Origin: Sphingobium sp. | GTDB lineage: Bacteria > Pseudomonadota > Alphaproteobacteria > Sphingomonadales > Sphingomonadaceae | Assembly: GCA_020446425.1 (NCBI GenBank) | Contig: JAGRES010000008.1 | Span: forward strand, 62,001-126,000 | Direction of reading: 5' to 3' | DNA length: 64,000 nt | Shown: positions 26,095 to 35,744 of the stretch, piece by piece | Numbering within the stretch: the stretch's first letter is position 1 | Layout of the letters: each line of letters starts with the position of its first letter | Notes under the pieces: generated by a model | Databases searched by the model: none | Told to the model about the DNA's origin: nothing | The model's input: only the letters and a program-made list of their open reading frames with translations | Position numbers and translations under genes: made by a program

Positions 26095-27015
26095 ATGAGG
26101 ATCGGGCGGCGAATCCTGCAAGGGCTATTGCTTGCGGGGCTCGCCGCCTGTTCGGTGGCGTCGCAGGAACATCGGGACGATATCGACACAGTCGCAAACG
26201 ACAGGGCTTTTCCTGCGCCTTCCCGCATCGTGTCGATGAACCCATGCGTGGACACGATATTGCGTGAAGTAGCCGCACCGGGCCAGATCGCGGCGATCAG
26301 CCATTATTCCCAGGATCCCGATTCCGCATCGGTGCCGGTGGAATGGGCGCGGCGCTATCCTGCCGTTGGCGACAATGCCGAAGATGTGCTGGCGCTGCGC
26401 CCCGATCTGGTGATCGCCAGCAGCCATGTGCCGCCGCAGACGATTACCGCCCTGCGCCGCATGGACATTCCGCTGTTGCAGCTTCCGCTGCCCAATACGA
26501 TCTATGAGAGCATCGAGCAGGTCGGCTTCATCGCGCGTCATATCGGGCGGGATGAGCAGGGAAGGGCGCTCGCCCGCCGGATAGTGAGAGCCGTGCGTGA
26601 CGCGCATGCCACGGTTGGAAGGTCTTCTCCTGCGGCGCTGGTCTGGCAGGATGGCGGGCTCGTGCTCGGTACTGGTACATTGACGGACTCCTTGCTGGCG
26701 CATACCGGGTTTCGCAACAGCGCGGCGGACAGGCACATCGCGCAATGGGGTGTGCTGTCTCTGGAGGATATTTTGCTACAGCCCCCTGCCATCATCATGA
26801 GTAACAAGGCGGCGATGGCCAATCGCAATGGCGACGGCGGCAGCCGCCTGCTATCGCATCCGGCGTTGCGCAAGGCGCAGGCGCATATCATGATCGCCGA
26901 CTTGCCCGCGCGATATCTGCATTGCGGCGGGCCGAGCATTATTCCGGCAGCCCGGCGTCTGGCGTCAATACACCGTGCCTGGGCCGGGCGGGACAAGGAA
27001 CTGGCGGCGCGGTGA
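26095..27015 (+). CDS. btuF: Cobalamin-binding periplasmic lipoprotein BtuF-like
   Basis: A 306-residue substrate-binding protein of the cluster A-II (BtuF/FhuD) type, which hands cobalamin from the receptor to the BtuCD permease. The N-terminus has a lipobox GLAAC (Cys19), so it is likely anchored in the inner membrane. The domain begins PSRIVSMNPCVDTILREVAA and includes ALRPDLVIASSHV and the long connecting helix. The ATG is 2 bases after the btuB stop, and the stop overlaps the permease GTG, so expression is tightly coupled. The metal-chelate ABC binding proteins look alike, but the riboswitch supports B12. Confidence 0.88.
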   Translation: MRIGRRILQGLLLAGLAACSVASQEHRDDIDTVANDRAFPAPSRIVSMNPCVDTILREVAAPGQIAAISHYSQDPDSASVPVEWARRYPAVGDNAEDVLALRPDLVIASSHVPPQTITALRRMDIPLLQLPLPNTIYESIEQVGFIARHIGRDEQGRALARRIVRAVRDAHATVGRSSPAALVWQDGGLVLGTGTLTDSLLAHTGFRNSAADRHIAQWGVLSLEDILLQPPAIIMSNKAAMANRNGDGGSRLLSHPALRKAQAHIMIADLPARYLHCGGPSIIPAARRLASIHRAWAGRDKELAAR

Positions 27016-27971
27016 AACTGAATCTCACGCTATTGCTGGCGCTCATCATCATGGCGCTGCTCTCGTTGATGGCGGGGCATCACTGGATCATGCCGGATCG
27101 CTGGATGGGTGGGGATCTCTATGCGCTCATCGTCATGGAGCTGCGCCTGCCGCGTATTATCACCGGGATGCTTGTGGGCGGCGCGCTCGGTATATCCGGC
27201 GCAGCCATGCAGGGCTATCTTCGCAATCCGCTGGCGGATCCGGGCCTATTTGGCATATCCGCCTGCGCGGCGCTGGGCGCGGTGATGTGTCTGTTCTTCG
27301 GTCTGGTGTCGGCATTGTGGGTGCTGCCCGCATTCGCGCTGGCGGGCGCGATGGGCGGCGCAGCGCTGTTGGTGATATTGGCGGGACGGGAAGGCAGCAC
27401 CATTATCTTCACGCTGGCAGGCGTATTGCTCTCCAGCGTAGCGGCTTCGGCTACGGCGTTGCTTATCAACCTTGCGCCGTCACCTTTCGCGACGGCTGAG
27501 ATTGTGACCTGGCTGATGGGTGCGCTGACCGACCGGAGCTGGAATGATGTTATCATCGGAGCACCGCTGATCGCACTGGGCGTTGCAATATTGCTGATGA
27601 CTGCCAGAAGCCTTGACGCCCTGACGCTGGGTGACGTTGCCGCGCGTTCCATGGGGGTGGATATGCGACGCCTGCAATGGCTGATCGTCGCGGGGCTTGG
27701 CCTTACCGTCGGCGCATCGGTGGCGGTTGCGGGCGTGATCGGCTTTGTCGGGTTGGTCGTGCCGCATCTGATGCGCCCGCTGACCAATCACAGGCCATCG
27801 GCGTTGCTGATCCCGTCTGCGCTGGCCGGAGCTTTGCTGGTGGTCACGACAGATATGCTGATCCGCATCCTGCCGGTGGTCAGTGAAATCCGCATGGGCA
27901 TCATGATGTCGTTGCTGGGCGGGCCCTTCTTCCTGTTTCTGCTGATCCGCATGCGCAGGGAACTGGCATGA
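27012..27971 (+). CDS. btuC: Cobalamin ABC transporter permease BtuC-like
   Basis: A 319-residue FecCD/BtuC-family permease with about ten membrane helices. The GTG at 27012 overlaps the stop of btuF (GTGA); a longer frame inside btuF lacks sense. Family motifs: ELRLPRIITGMLVGGALGIS followed by GAAMQGYLRNPLADPGLFGI, then VIGFVGLVVPHLMRPLTNHR, which contains the EAA-like loop that contacts the ATPase. The last 4 bases overlap the ATPase gene. Transport of cobalamin is inferred from the riboswitch and btuB. Confidence 0.92.
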   Translation: MKLNLTLLLALIIMALLSLMAGHHWIMPDRWMGGDLYALIVMELRLPRIITGMLVGGALGISGAAMQGYLRNPLADPGLFGISACAALGAVMCLFFGLVSALWVLPAFALAGAMGGAALLVILAGREGSTIIFTLAGVLLSSVAASATALLINLAPSPFATAEIVTWLMGALTDRSWNDVIIGAPLIALGVAILLMTARSLDALTLGDVAARSMGVDMRRLQWLIVAGLGLTVGASVAVAGVIGFVGLVVPHLMRPLTNHRPSALLIPSALAGALLVVTTDMLIRILPVVSEIRMGIMMSLLGGPFFLFLLIRMRRELA

Positions 27972-28729
27972 GCATGGATTATGTCTTCACCGGTCTCAGT
28001 CTGCGGCGTGGCGGCCGTGCCATTCTCAATGGTGTCAGCGGGCATCTGGAGGCAGGAAAGGTCACTGCGATCCTGGGCGCCAATGGCGCGGGCAAGAGCA
28101 CATTGCTGCATTGTCTTGCTGGATTGCTGCATGCTGACCAGGGCACGGTTCGCCTGGGCGAGCGGATGCTCAATGATATTGCCCTGCGCGAACGGGCGCG
28201 GCGGATCGGTTTCCTGCCGCAACGCGGAGAGGTGCACTGGAATCTGTCGGTGCATGCGCTAGTGGCGCTGGGGCGCATGGCGCATGGCGGCGGTGGCGAA
28301 CTGACCAATGAGGATGAGCGTGTCATCACCTCGGTCATGGAGCAGATGGACATAGCATATATGGCACAGCGGCAGGTGCTGACGCTGTCCGGTGGCGAGC
28401 AGGCACGGGTGCTTTTCGCGCGTGTGCTTGCCGGGGAACCCGAATGGCTGTTGGCGGATGAGCCTCTGGCCAGCCTTGACCCCGCGCATCAGATGGAGCT
28501 TCTTCGGATACTCGCCGATGTGGTCAGAAATGGTACCGGAGTGGTTGTGGTCATGCATGACGTCAATCACGCCGCGCGCATCGCCGATAATATCGTGATG
28601 ATGCGGGAAGGGCGCGTCATTGCTGCCGGCCCTTCGGATGATATTTTGACCACGGATATGCTCTCCGCAGTTTATGGCATAGAGTTCGAGAAATTGTCAG
28701 GGAAACAGGACTGTTTCATCCCGTGCTGA
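27968..28729 (+). CDS. btuD: Cobalamin ABC transporter ATPase BtuD-like
   Basis: A 253-residue ABC ATPase that powers the BtuC permease. Walker A is GANGAGKST at 37-45, the Q loop lies near FLPQRGEVHW, the signature is LSGGEQARV, Walker B is WLLADEPLASLDP, and the switch His is in VVVMHDVNHAARI. The start overlaps btuC by ATGA. It is the last gene of the btuBFCD operon. An inverted repeat just after the stop could end the transcript on both strands. Confidence 0.93.
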   Translation: MSMDYVFTGLSLRRGGRAILNGVSGHLEAGKVTAILGANGAGKSTLLHCLAGLLHADQGTVRLGERMLNDIALRERARRIGFLPQRGEVHWNLSVHALVALGRMAHGGGGELTNEDERVITSVMEQMDIAYMAQRQVLTLSGGEQARVLFARVLAGEPEWLLADEPLASLDPAHQMELLRILADVVRNGTGVVVVMHDVNHAARIADNIVMMREGRVIAAGPSDDILTTDMLSAVYGIEFEKLSGKQDCFIPC

Positions 28730-28733
28730 TGTG

Positions 28734-28760
28734 AAAAGGGGCAGCTATAATGGCTGCCCC
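28734..28760 (-). terminator. Terminator between btuD and the RTX gene
   Basis: GGGGCAGC at 28738-28745 pairs with GCTGCCCC at 28753-28760. Read on the minus strand it is followed by TTTT, so it mainly ends the RTX gene; on the plus strand there is only a C/T-rich tail, so it may also weakly end the btu operon. Confidence 0.7.
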
Positions 28761-28785
28761 TCCCGATATTTATCAGACTATATAC

Positions 28786-30900
28786 TCAGAGAATGAAGTC
28801 GTTCTGCGTCAGCGTGCTGACGTTAGATAGCGACACTGCAAAATCGGCAACGCCGTCGCCGTCCACATCGCCCTGCAGATAGGCCGATCCGATATTGCTG
28901 TTATAGCTGATCGCCAGCTCTCCCGCCACGCCGCTCAGTTGTGCGACGATTGTGAAAGCATCGTCGCTGCCGCCCGCGATGGCGTCGATCATCGACAGGT
29001 CGATCTTGTCGCCTTCCACCGACGAGAAATCGCGGATGAAATCGCGCTCTGCCGGGGTGCTTTCCGCCACGGCCTCGAAGCGGAAGATATCCGCATCAGC
29101 GCCACCCGAAAGAACATCACGGCCAAGGCCGCCGATCAGGATATCATAGCCGTCACCGCCGGTCAGATTGTCGTTGCCGTCGCCGCCAACCAGATAATCA
29201 TTGCCTGCGCCGCCGTCGATGCGATCCTTGTCCGCGCCGCCGTCGATACGGTCATTGCCGTTGCCGCCACGGATCTGATCCATGCCTGCGCCGCCGGAGA
29301 TGACATCGCTGCCGTCATGGCCATGGATGCTGTCATCGCCGATGCCACCGTTGAGATAGTCCTTCAGATCACCGCCCATCAGGACGCCGCCGTCGTCACC
29401 AGCGGTCTTGGTTTCGCCCATCTGTGCGATTTCGTAGAAAGACAGCGTGTTGGAATCCTCATTGGTGACGACCAGCAGGTTTTCGCCATTGGGGCTGTCC
29501 GCCGCACCGATCAGCACAGACGCTTCCGGGTTGGTATCGCCATTATGCGCGGCGAGGTTGGTGAACACTGGATTGAGTGGGTCGGAGATGTCGTAGATCA
29601 TCGTTGCGTGGAAGCGTTCCAGCGAAATGAAGGCGTATGTTTTGCCGTCAATGGTACTGATGGTGACGCCTTCTGGCTCGGATCCCTTGTTGTCGGCGCG
29701 GCCATCGTCGAAATTGCCGGGCAGCAATGCGAAGATCGTCTGATCGAGATGGCTGCCGGAATCGAACACTATGTTGCCGTCATGATCGAGGATCGAGAAG
29801 GACCGGCCGCCATAGGCTGTGATCTGGTCGATGTCGCCGTCGCCATCCAGGTCGCCACCGACCGGGCCGAGCCCTGGTACATTGAGACGACCCAGCACCT
29901 CATCAGCGAGCAACGCCGCTTCGTTCGGGAACGTCGCATCGTCGAGGTCGAGATCCTTGAGGCGGCTGGCTTCGCTGATGAAATCGTCGCGGTCATCGCC
30001 TTCATTGGCGATCACATAATAGGTCTGGCCGTCGGGGCCCGTATAGCTGCCGATGGCGTCGGGCATGTACATGCCATAGACATTATTGTCGGTGGTGAAG
30101 TTGGCGCCGCCGTCCTTGTCGCTGAAATCGGCGGGCAGGCCGTTCCAGTCCTTCAGGCCGAGCGGAACGATATCGGCCACCACCGGCGTGTCGCCCGACA
30201 GGTCGAGAATGGCGACCGAGTTCGCTTCCTGCAGCGTTACAAAGGCAGAGAGACCATCGGGCGCGATTGCGATATATTCGGGCTCCAGGTCCTGCGCGAC
30301 GGTGGTGCCTTCAAAACCGGGCAGGTTGACGAACAGACGGGCGCCTTCTGCGATCAGGGCGTCGGCCTGATCGTTGAACGCGCCGAAACCGGCGGTCTGA
30401 ACAGTAGCCGATGCCACGCCGCCGGAGATGTCGATCACGCTGATCGAGCCTTCCGGGTTGGTGTAGGGCGTATCGCCCGCGTAGCTGGCTTCGCCTTCAT
30501 TGGCGACGAGGATCTTCGAACCGTCGGGCGAAAATACGACATTGTCGGGCTGCGCACCCACATCAATGCTGTTGAGCAGGTTGCCGCTGGCGTCGATCAG
30601 AAAGACCTTGCCATTGTCGGTGTGCAGCGGGGCGGCGACCGCGACGGCGAAAACGCCGTCATGATAGGCGACGCTATTCACATTGTTGGAGAAATTGAAC
30701 GGCGCGCCCGTGAAGTCGATGGTCGAGACCAGCATCGGATTTGACGGGTTGACGATGCTCACAATCTGAAGGCCGGACCCTGAGGTCACCATCATGCGGT
30801 CCGATACGGGATCGAAGGCGGAGATTTCCGCGCCCGCGAGCGATAATGTGGAGAGATATTGTACGTCGAGTGTCTGGCTGGGCGTAGTCGATAGGGCCAC
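28786..30900 (-). CDS. Secreted choice-of-anchor-I beta-propeller protein with RTX repeats
   Basis: A 704-residue protein. GTG at 30900 is chosen as start because ggagg lies 5 bases before it. There is no signal peptide. Residues about 10-500 form a propeller-like domain of the choice-of-anchor I type (VVFSPDGSKILVANEGEAS, LEPEYIAIAPDGLSAFVTLQ, FVISLER-type phytase-like repeats). About residues 515-605 contain ten nonapeptides of the GGxGxDxxx kind, which bind calcium, followed by a C-terminal domain (FRFEAVAE, IRDFSSVEGDKIDLS) like that of serralysin-type RTX proteins, ending in NDFIL. This points to export by a type I secretion system, none of which is encoded in the window. The role of the propeller is unknown. 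Confidence 0.82.
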   Translation of the reverse strand: MALSTTPSQTLDVQYLSTLSLAGAEISAFDPVSDRMMVTSGSGLQIVSIVNPSNPMLVSTIDFTGAPFNFSNNVNSVAYHDGVFAVAVAAPLHTDNGKVFLIDASGNLLNSIDVGAQPDNVVFSPDGSKILVANEGEASYAGDTPYTNPEGSISVIDISGGVASATVQTAGFGAFNDQADALIAEGARLFVNLPGFEGTTVAQDLEPEYIAIAPDGLSAFVTLQEANSVAILDLSGDTPVVADIVPLGLKDWNGLPADFSDKDGGANFTTDNNVYGMYMPDAIGSYTGPDGQTYYVIANEGDDRDDFISEASRLKDLDLDDATFPNEAALLADEVLGRLNVPGLGPVGGDLDGDGDIDQITAYGGRSFSILDHDGNIVFDSGSHLDQTIFALLPGNFDDGRADNKGSEPEGVTISTIDGKTYAFISLERFHATMIYDISDPLNPVFTNLAAHNGDTNPEASVLIGAADSPNGENLLVVTNEDSNTLSFYEIAQMGETKTAGDDGGVLMGGDLKDYLNGGIGDDSIHGHDGSDVISGGAGMDQIRGGNGNDRIDGGADKDRIDGGAGNDYLVGGDGNDNLTGGDGYDILIGGLGRDVLSGGADADIFRFEAVAESTPAERDFIRDFSSVEGDKIDLSMIDAIAGGSDDAFTIVAQLSGVAGELAISYNSNIGSAYLQGDVDGDGVADFAVSLSNVSTLTQNDFIL

Positions 30901-31338
30901 GGGAACCTCCAAGGGATATTGGTGCTGCGATGCCTTTCCGGTGCAGGATGCGCCGAAAAGTTGAGCACTGCCCTAGGGGTGGGGTGTGACGGTCTCGTCT
31001 CAGGCAAAAGACATTATGGTTACCGAATGATGAGGCTTTTATGTCTGTCTCATATCGGCTCACTGCGGCGGTGCATTGCAACATTATTGCCATAGCGGGG
31101 TGGCATAAAGTCTGCTGGCTTGACGCACCACGCACAAAGGCAGGACTATCCTAATAGTCCCGAACTATAGTTGTTGTGGTAAATTGAGCTCCAAACATAA
31201 TTCTACAACAATTATTGTTATTATGGACGAATATTCTGTTGCATTGCAAAAAGAATAGGGTTCTTAATGGCTTTATGAGCCCGGCAGCGGCAATTGCGAT
31301 GGGGACAGATATGCACAGAGTGCGTTCGTGGGGGACGC
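30901..31338. other. Divergent intergenic region, no gene seen
   Basis: A 438-base gap between the RTX gene and the glycan cluster, both transcribed outward, so it should hold two promoters. It becomes AT-rich after about 31150. Visible structures are a 7-bp hairpin GGACTAT/ATAGTCC at 31143-31160 and a near-palindrome AACAATTATTGTT near 31207. These could be operators. No coding frame of convincing composition was seen. Confidence 0.6.
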
Positions 31339-34300
31339 ATGCCGCTTGATAGCGAGCATGCGTTGCTCATCAGACAAAGCGGGCTGTTCGACCCGGATTA
31401 TTATCGCGGTTTTTCCGTCGCTTCTTGCGATGCTCCAGACCCTCTTGCGCACTATCTGGAAACGGGCTGGATGCAGGGTGGAGACCCGTGTCTGTATTTT
31501 TCCTCACAATGGTATTTCGAGCAAAATGAGGATGTCCGGCTCAGCGGAATCAATCCGCTCGTCCATTATCTCCGTTTTGGCGATGTAGAGGGAAGGAATC
31601 CCTCTCCGTTGTTCGATACTCGGTGGTACAAGGAGAAATATCGCATCAAGGACGATGTGAATGCGCTGGCGCATTACATGTCCTTACGGGACATGCGGTT
31701 TTTCAATCCCAACCCCTATTTCGATGCGCGCTATTATTCGGCGGCGCATGCAGACGTGCTGGATGCGTCGGCGGATGCCTATGCGCATTTTCTGCTGGCC
31801 GGCTGTTTTCAGGGATGGAACCCCTCGGCGGAGGTGGATCTGACGCCCTATGTTCAGGACGGTGGCGCAGATGGGCGGCATCCGTTCCTGGCCTATCTCG
31901 GCAGCGACTGGAACCTGCCGCAAAGACAGGCCGACGCTACTTTGGAGCCCGCCGTATCTCCTGACACGGGCTCAAAGGATTCCAGTTCCTCGACAATCCG
32001 GGAACTCGTCGATGCTGACTATTACCGGGCCTGCTATGCCGATGCTGTGGCGGATAAGCGGGACGCGACCGGCCATTTCATGGATGTTGGCCTGACCGAA
32101 TTACGGCGGCCGAATTTCTATCTGGATCCAGAATGGTATCGCCAGACCTATATGCGGGACGAACCCGAAAACGGACCCGACCCGATATCGCATTATGTCG
32201 AACGCGGGGACGCTGCCGGGTTCAGGCCGGGCCCTTTTTTTGATCCGCAATGGTATCGCGCAACATATCAGGTTCCGGCGGGGGAAAATTGTCTCGCTCA
32301 TTATCTGAAAAACCGCCGCCTTTATACATTCAGCCCCATTTCCGAATTCGATATCGACTATTATGTCGAGAATAATCTCGACGTGAAGACGGCGGGGGTC
32401 GATGCGTTCGAGCATTTCCTGGCGACCGGATACAAGGAAGGCCGTAACCCTTCGGCCAGCTTCCAGATAAAATATTACGCGAACAAATATCTGGGTGGCG
32501 ACATGTCATCCAATCCCTTCATCCATTATCTTCTGCACAAGGATGATGGCGCGCATCATGGCGCTCCGCCCGCCGATGAGGCGACAATGGCGCGCGAAGT
32601 GCGGCGCTATACACAGAAAAGCCCTGATTTCGAGGAAGCTCAGCCGATCGCTCTCGGCAAACCGCTCAAGGCGATGATGCTGGCCTATTATCTCCCGCAG
32701 TACCACAGCTTTGAGGAAAATGACGCGTGGTGGGGCAGGGGCTTTACCGAATGGACCAACATTCCCCGTGGGCTGCCCCGGTTCAGGGGGCACTATCAGC
32801 CGCGTGTTCCGCGTGACCTGGGCTATTATTCGTTAGATACGACGGATGTGGTCGCGCGGCAGATCGACCTGGCGCGCGGCGCTGGCATCCACGGATTCGT
32901 TTATTATTATTACTGGTTCAACGGCAAGCGCCTGATGGCAAAGCCGCTCGAACTGCTGCTGGAGGACAAGAGCCTCGATTTCCCGTTCTGCCTGATGTGG
33001 GCGAACGAGAACTGGACGCGGCGCTGGGATGGCGCGGAGAGCGAGATCCTGATTTCTCAGGATTATGCGCCGGAGCATGATGTCCGGCTGATCGACGATT
33101 TCGCCCGCCATTTTGCGGACTCGCGCTATATCAGGCTGGACGGCCGTCCGGTGCTGATGGTGTACCGGCCCGGCCTGATCCCCGATGCGGTGGCAACCAT
33201 AGCGCGCTGGCGCCGCCTGTTCGAGAAACGCCATGGCGAGCGCCCGATACTGGTGATGGCGCAATCCTTCAATGACAATGATCCGCGGGAGTTCGGCCTG
33301 GATGGCGCTATCGAGTTTCCACCGCACAAGCTGACCGCGAACCTGCCATCCATCCATCCCGAGCTTGACTATCTGGATGATGAGTTTTCCGGGCGGGTGT
33401 ACTGGTATGAGGATCTGATCGAGGTATCGCTCGATGATGTGCGGAACGACTTCCCGCTTATCAAGACGGCGGTGCCGAGCTGGGATAACGACGCCCGCCG
33501 TCAGGGAACCGGGCTGGTGGTGACGGGATCCACGCCGCATAAATATCAGGCATGGCTTGAGCAACTAGTCAGCCATGCACAGGCGCAGCCCTTTCACGGT
33601 CATCCGATTGTATGCATCAATGCGTGGAACGAGTGGTGCGAAGCGGCTTATCTGGAACCTGACCTCCACTATGGCGGGGCCTATCTGAACGCGACCGCGC
33701 GCGCTGCTCTGGGCTTGGTGGCGGGCACAGGCGCTTTCCCGCTTCTTCTCATCGGCCATGATGCCTTTCCCAGTGGCGCGCAGCACCTGCTGCTGAATAT
33801 CGGCAAACGCCTCAAGGCACTGCATGGAATTGCCGTCGAATTCCTGCTGCTGGGCGGTGGCGCGCTTGAGGACAGCTACCGCTCGGTCGCCGCTACCCAT
33901 ATCGTACAGGACGGCAGCGACCTTGCGGCCATATTGAAATCATTTCGAGATCGCGGCTTTTCCAACGCGATCGTCAACAGCCTCGCCAGCGCAGGTGTGT
34001 TGCCCGTCCTGAGCCGGTCCGGCTTTCATGCGATCAATCTCGTGCATGAATTGCCGAGCATCATTGCCGATATGAACCTGCACTCCAACGTCCAGACCAC
34101 GTTGGATTATGCCGAAAAGGCGGTTTTTGCCGCGCCCTATGTGCGTGACGCCTTTTTCAAGAGCGCGGATGCAACTGACGATGGAAAGGCCGTCATCCTG
34201 CCTCAGGGATGTTACAAGCTCATCCACCGCGACGTGGACGCGGGCCTCGCGATGCGTGAGGAGCTCGGGATAGAGGCTGACGCGTCGGTGATGATCGGCG

Positions 34301-35691
34301 TGGGATATGCCGATCTGCGCAAAGGGTTCGACCTGTTCCTGCAGACATGGCGCACGGTGGCGCACGCGCGAAGCGAGCCCGTCCACGCGATATGGGTGGG
34401 CAAAATCGACCCCTCGCTTGAAAACTGGCTGTCGACCGAACTCAGGCAGGCAAAGGCCACCGGCCATTTCCATATGCTGGGATATCGCAACGACATGCAG
34501 GTCCTGCTGAATACGGCAGATATTTTCGCGCTCACTTCGCGGGAAGACCCGTTCCCGACGGTGGTGCATGAGGCATTGAGCGCGGGTATGCCGGTTTTTG
34601 CATTTGCCGATGCGGGCGGGATGTCGGACTATCTGACCGAGCATGGGTTGGGTACTATCGTGCCGCACGGAGATACACATGCGATGGCGGTGGCCATCAA
34701 TAGCTATCTGGACCAGCCGCTCGATGAGAAGCGCCGGGCGCAACTGGCCGAGTTTGTTGCCAAGGCGCTCAATTTCGATCCTTATGTGAGCGCACTGGCG
34801 GCGCTTGCGGCTCCAACCATGCCGTTCATCACAGTGGCGGTGCCCAACTATAATTACGCTCATTATATGGAGCAGCGTTTGGGCTCGATCTTTGGCCAGA
34901 CCATGCCGGTGCGGGAAATATTAGTGCTCGATGACTGCTCTCGCGACGACAGCCTCGCTGTCATTTCCTCGACCGCCGAAACATGGGACCGAGAGGTGCA
35001 GGTCATCGTGAATGAACGCAATTCCGGTTCCGTTTTCGCCCAGTGGCGTAAGGCAGCGGAGGCGGCATCGGGCGAGTTTCTGTGGATCGCAGAGGCGGAC
35101 GATGACACCGAGCCCCGCTTTCTCGAAAGGCTGGTCTGGATGCTCCAGAAGGACGAAGCGATACAATTTGCCTTCTGCGACAGCAAAAGCATCGACACGG
35201 AAGGCGAAGAAATCTGGCCGGACTATAAGGAATATTACGCCACCGTTGAGCAGGACGCGCTGTCATTGGATGGCGTTTATTCGGGGGCTGAGTTCATCGC
35301 CCGCTATATGGGCGTTAAAAACCTGATCCTGAACGTCAGTGCCGTGGTATGGCGCCGTAGTGCCCTGATCGCTGCGCTGGATGCATGCGGGAGCGGATTG
35401 TCCGCCTATCGTCTGGCTGGTGACTGGCGCCTGTATCTGGAGGCGTTGTGCGCGCCGGGCGCGAAAGTCGCCTACTGCGCGGACCCTCTCAATGTGCACC
35501 GCCGCCATTCGGACAGTGTGACGCACGGGATCGGCAATGAGCGGCACATAAATGAGATACGGGCATGCCACCGGATCGCACGGACAATGGCGGGCGAAGA
35601 TGCCCGGCTGGCAGAGGCGCAGGACGAATATATCGACGAAGTTTCAAGCCAGTTGGCTGGCAATAGAACCGAAAAAGTGGAGAGCGCCTGA
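31339..35691 (+). CDS. Multidomain glycosyltransferase: repeats, WbsX, GT4, GT2
   Basis: A 1450-residue protein with no signal peptide. Residues 1-430 are about nine aromatic-rich repeats of 40-50 residues in two blocks (patterns DPDYYRG, NPLVHYLRFGDVEGRNPSP, FDTRWYKEKY, DAFEHFLATGYKEGRNPSAS). About 443-790 is a WbsX/GH99-like domain: LAYYLPQYHSFEENDAWWGR, GFTEWTN, IHGFVYYYYWFNGK and MWANENWTRRWDG. About 797-1150 is GT4-like, with IGVGYADLRKGFDLFLQTWR, LTSREDPFPTVVHEALSAGM and GTI. From 1161 a GT2 domain follows: ITVAVPNYNYAHYMEQRLGS, VLDDCSRDDS, WIAEADDDTEPRFLE. It probably assembles several linkages of one surface glycan. It heads a six-gene plus-strand cluster. ATG at 31339 is the first start giving the repeat domain; it has only a weak ribosome site. 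Confidence 0.88.
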   Translation: MPLDSEHALLIRQSGLFDPDYYRGFSVASCDAPDPLAHYLETGWMQGGDPCLYFSSQWYFEQNEDVRLSGINPLVHYLRFGDVEGRNPSPLFDTRWYKEKYRIKDDVNALAHYMSLRDMRFFNPNPYFDARYYSAAHADVLDASADAYAHFLLAGCFQGWNPSAEVDLTPYVQDGGADGRHPFLAYLGSDWNLPQRQADATLEPAVSPDTGSKDSSSSTIRELVDADYYRACYADAVADKRDATGHFMDVGLTELRRPNFYLDPEWYRQTYMRDEPENGPDPISHYVERGDAAGFRPGPFFDPQWYRATYQVPAGENCLAHYLKNRRLYTFSPISEFDIDYYVENNLDVKTAGVDAFEHFLATGYKEGRNPSASFQIKYYANKYLGGDMSSNPFIHYLLHKDDGAHHGAPPADEATMAREVRRYTQKSPDFEEAQPIALGKPLKAMMLAYYLPQYHSFEENDAWWGRGFTEWTNIPRGLPRFRGHYQPRVPRDLGYYSLDTTDVVARQIDLARGAGIHGFVYYYYWFNGKRLMAKPLELLLEDKSLDFPFCLMWANENWTRRWDGAESEILISQDYAPEHDVRLIDDFARHFADSRYIRLDGRPVLMVYRPGLIPDAVATIARWRRLFEKRHGERPILVMAQSFNDNDPREFGLDGAIEFPPHKLTANLPSIHPELDYLDDEFSGRVYWYEDLIEVSLDDVRNDFPLIKTAVPSWDNDARRQGTGLVVTGSTPHKYQAWLEQLVSHAQAQPFHGHPIVCINAWNEWCEAAYLEPDLHYGGAYLNATARAALGLVAGTGAFPLLLIGHDAFPSGAQHLLLNIGKRLKALHGIAVEFLLLGGGALEDSYRSVAATHIVQDGSDLAAILKSFRDRGFSNAIVNSLASAGVLPVLSRSGFHAINLVHELPSIIADMNLHSNVQTTLDYAEKAVFAAPYVRDAFFKSADATDDGKAVILPQGCYKLIHRDVDAGLAMREELGIEADASVMIGVGYADLRKGFDLFLQTWRTVAHARSEPVHAIWVGKIDPSLENWLSTELRQAKATGHFHMLGYRNDMQVLLNTADIFALTSREDPFPTVVHEALSAGMPVFAFADAGGMSDYLTEHGLGTIVPHGDTHAMAVAINSYLDQPLDEKRRAQLAEFVAKALNFDPYVSALAALAAPTMPFITVAVPNYNYAHYMEQRLGSIFGQTMPVREILVLDDCSRDDSLAVISSTAETWDREVQVIVNERNSGSVFAQWRKAAEAASGEFLWIAEADDDTEPRFLERLVWMLQKDEAIQFAFCDSKSIDTEGEEIWPDYKEYYATVEQDALSLDGVYSGAEFIARYMGVKNLILNVSAVVWRRSALIAALDACGSGLSAYRLAGDWRLYLEALCAPGAKVAYCADPLNVHRRHSDSVTHGIGNERHINEIRACHRIARTMAGEDARLAEAQDEYIDEVSSQLAGNRTEKVESA

Positions 35692-35744
35692 TAGGTTTGC
35701 GGCAATCACATGCAGTCATCACATCGAACGAAGGCAATCAGAGC

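Noticed and set aside
28939-30744. Long plus-strand open frame (601 codons) opposite the RTX gene
   Set aside because: The minus-strand product has clear RTX repeats and a secretion end; the plus-strand chain is only the mirror of GGxGxD codons and has no recognisable domain.
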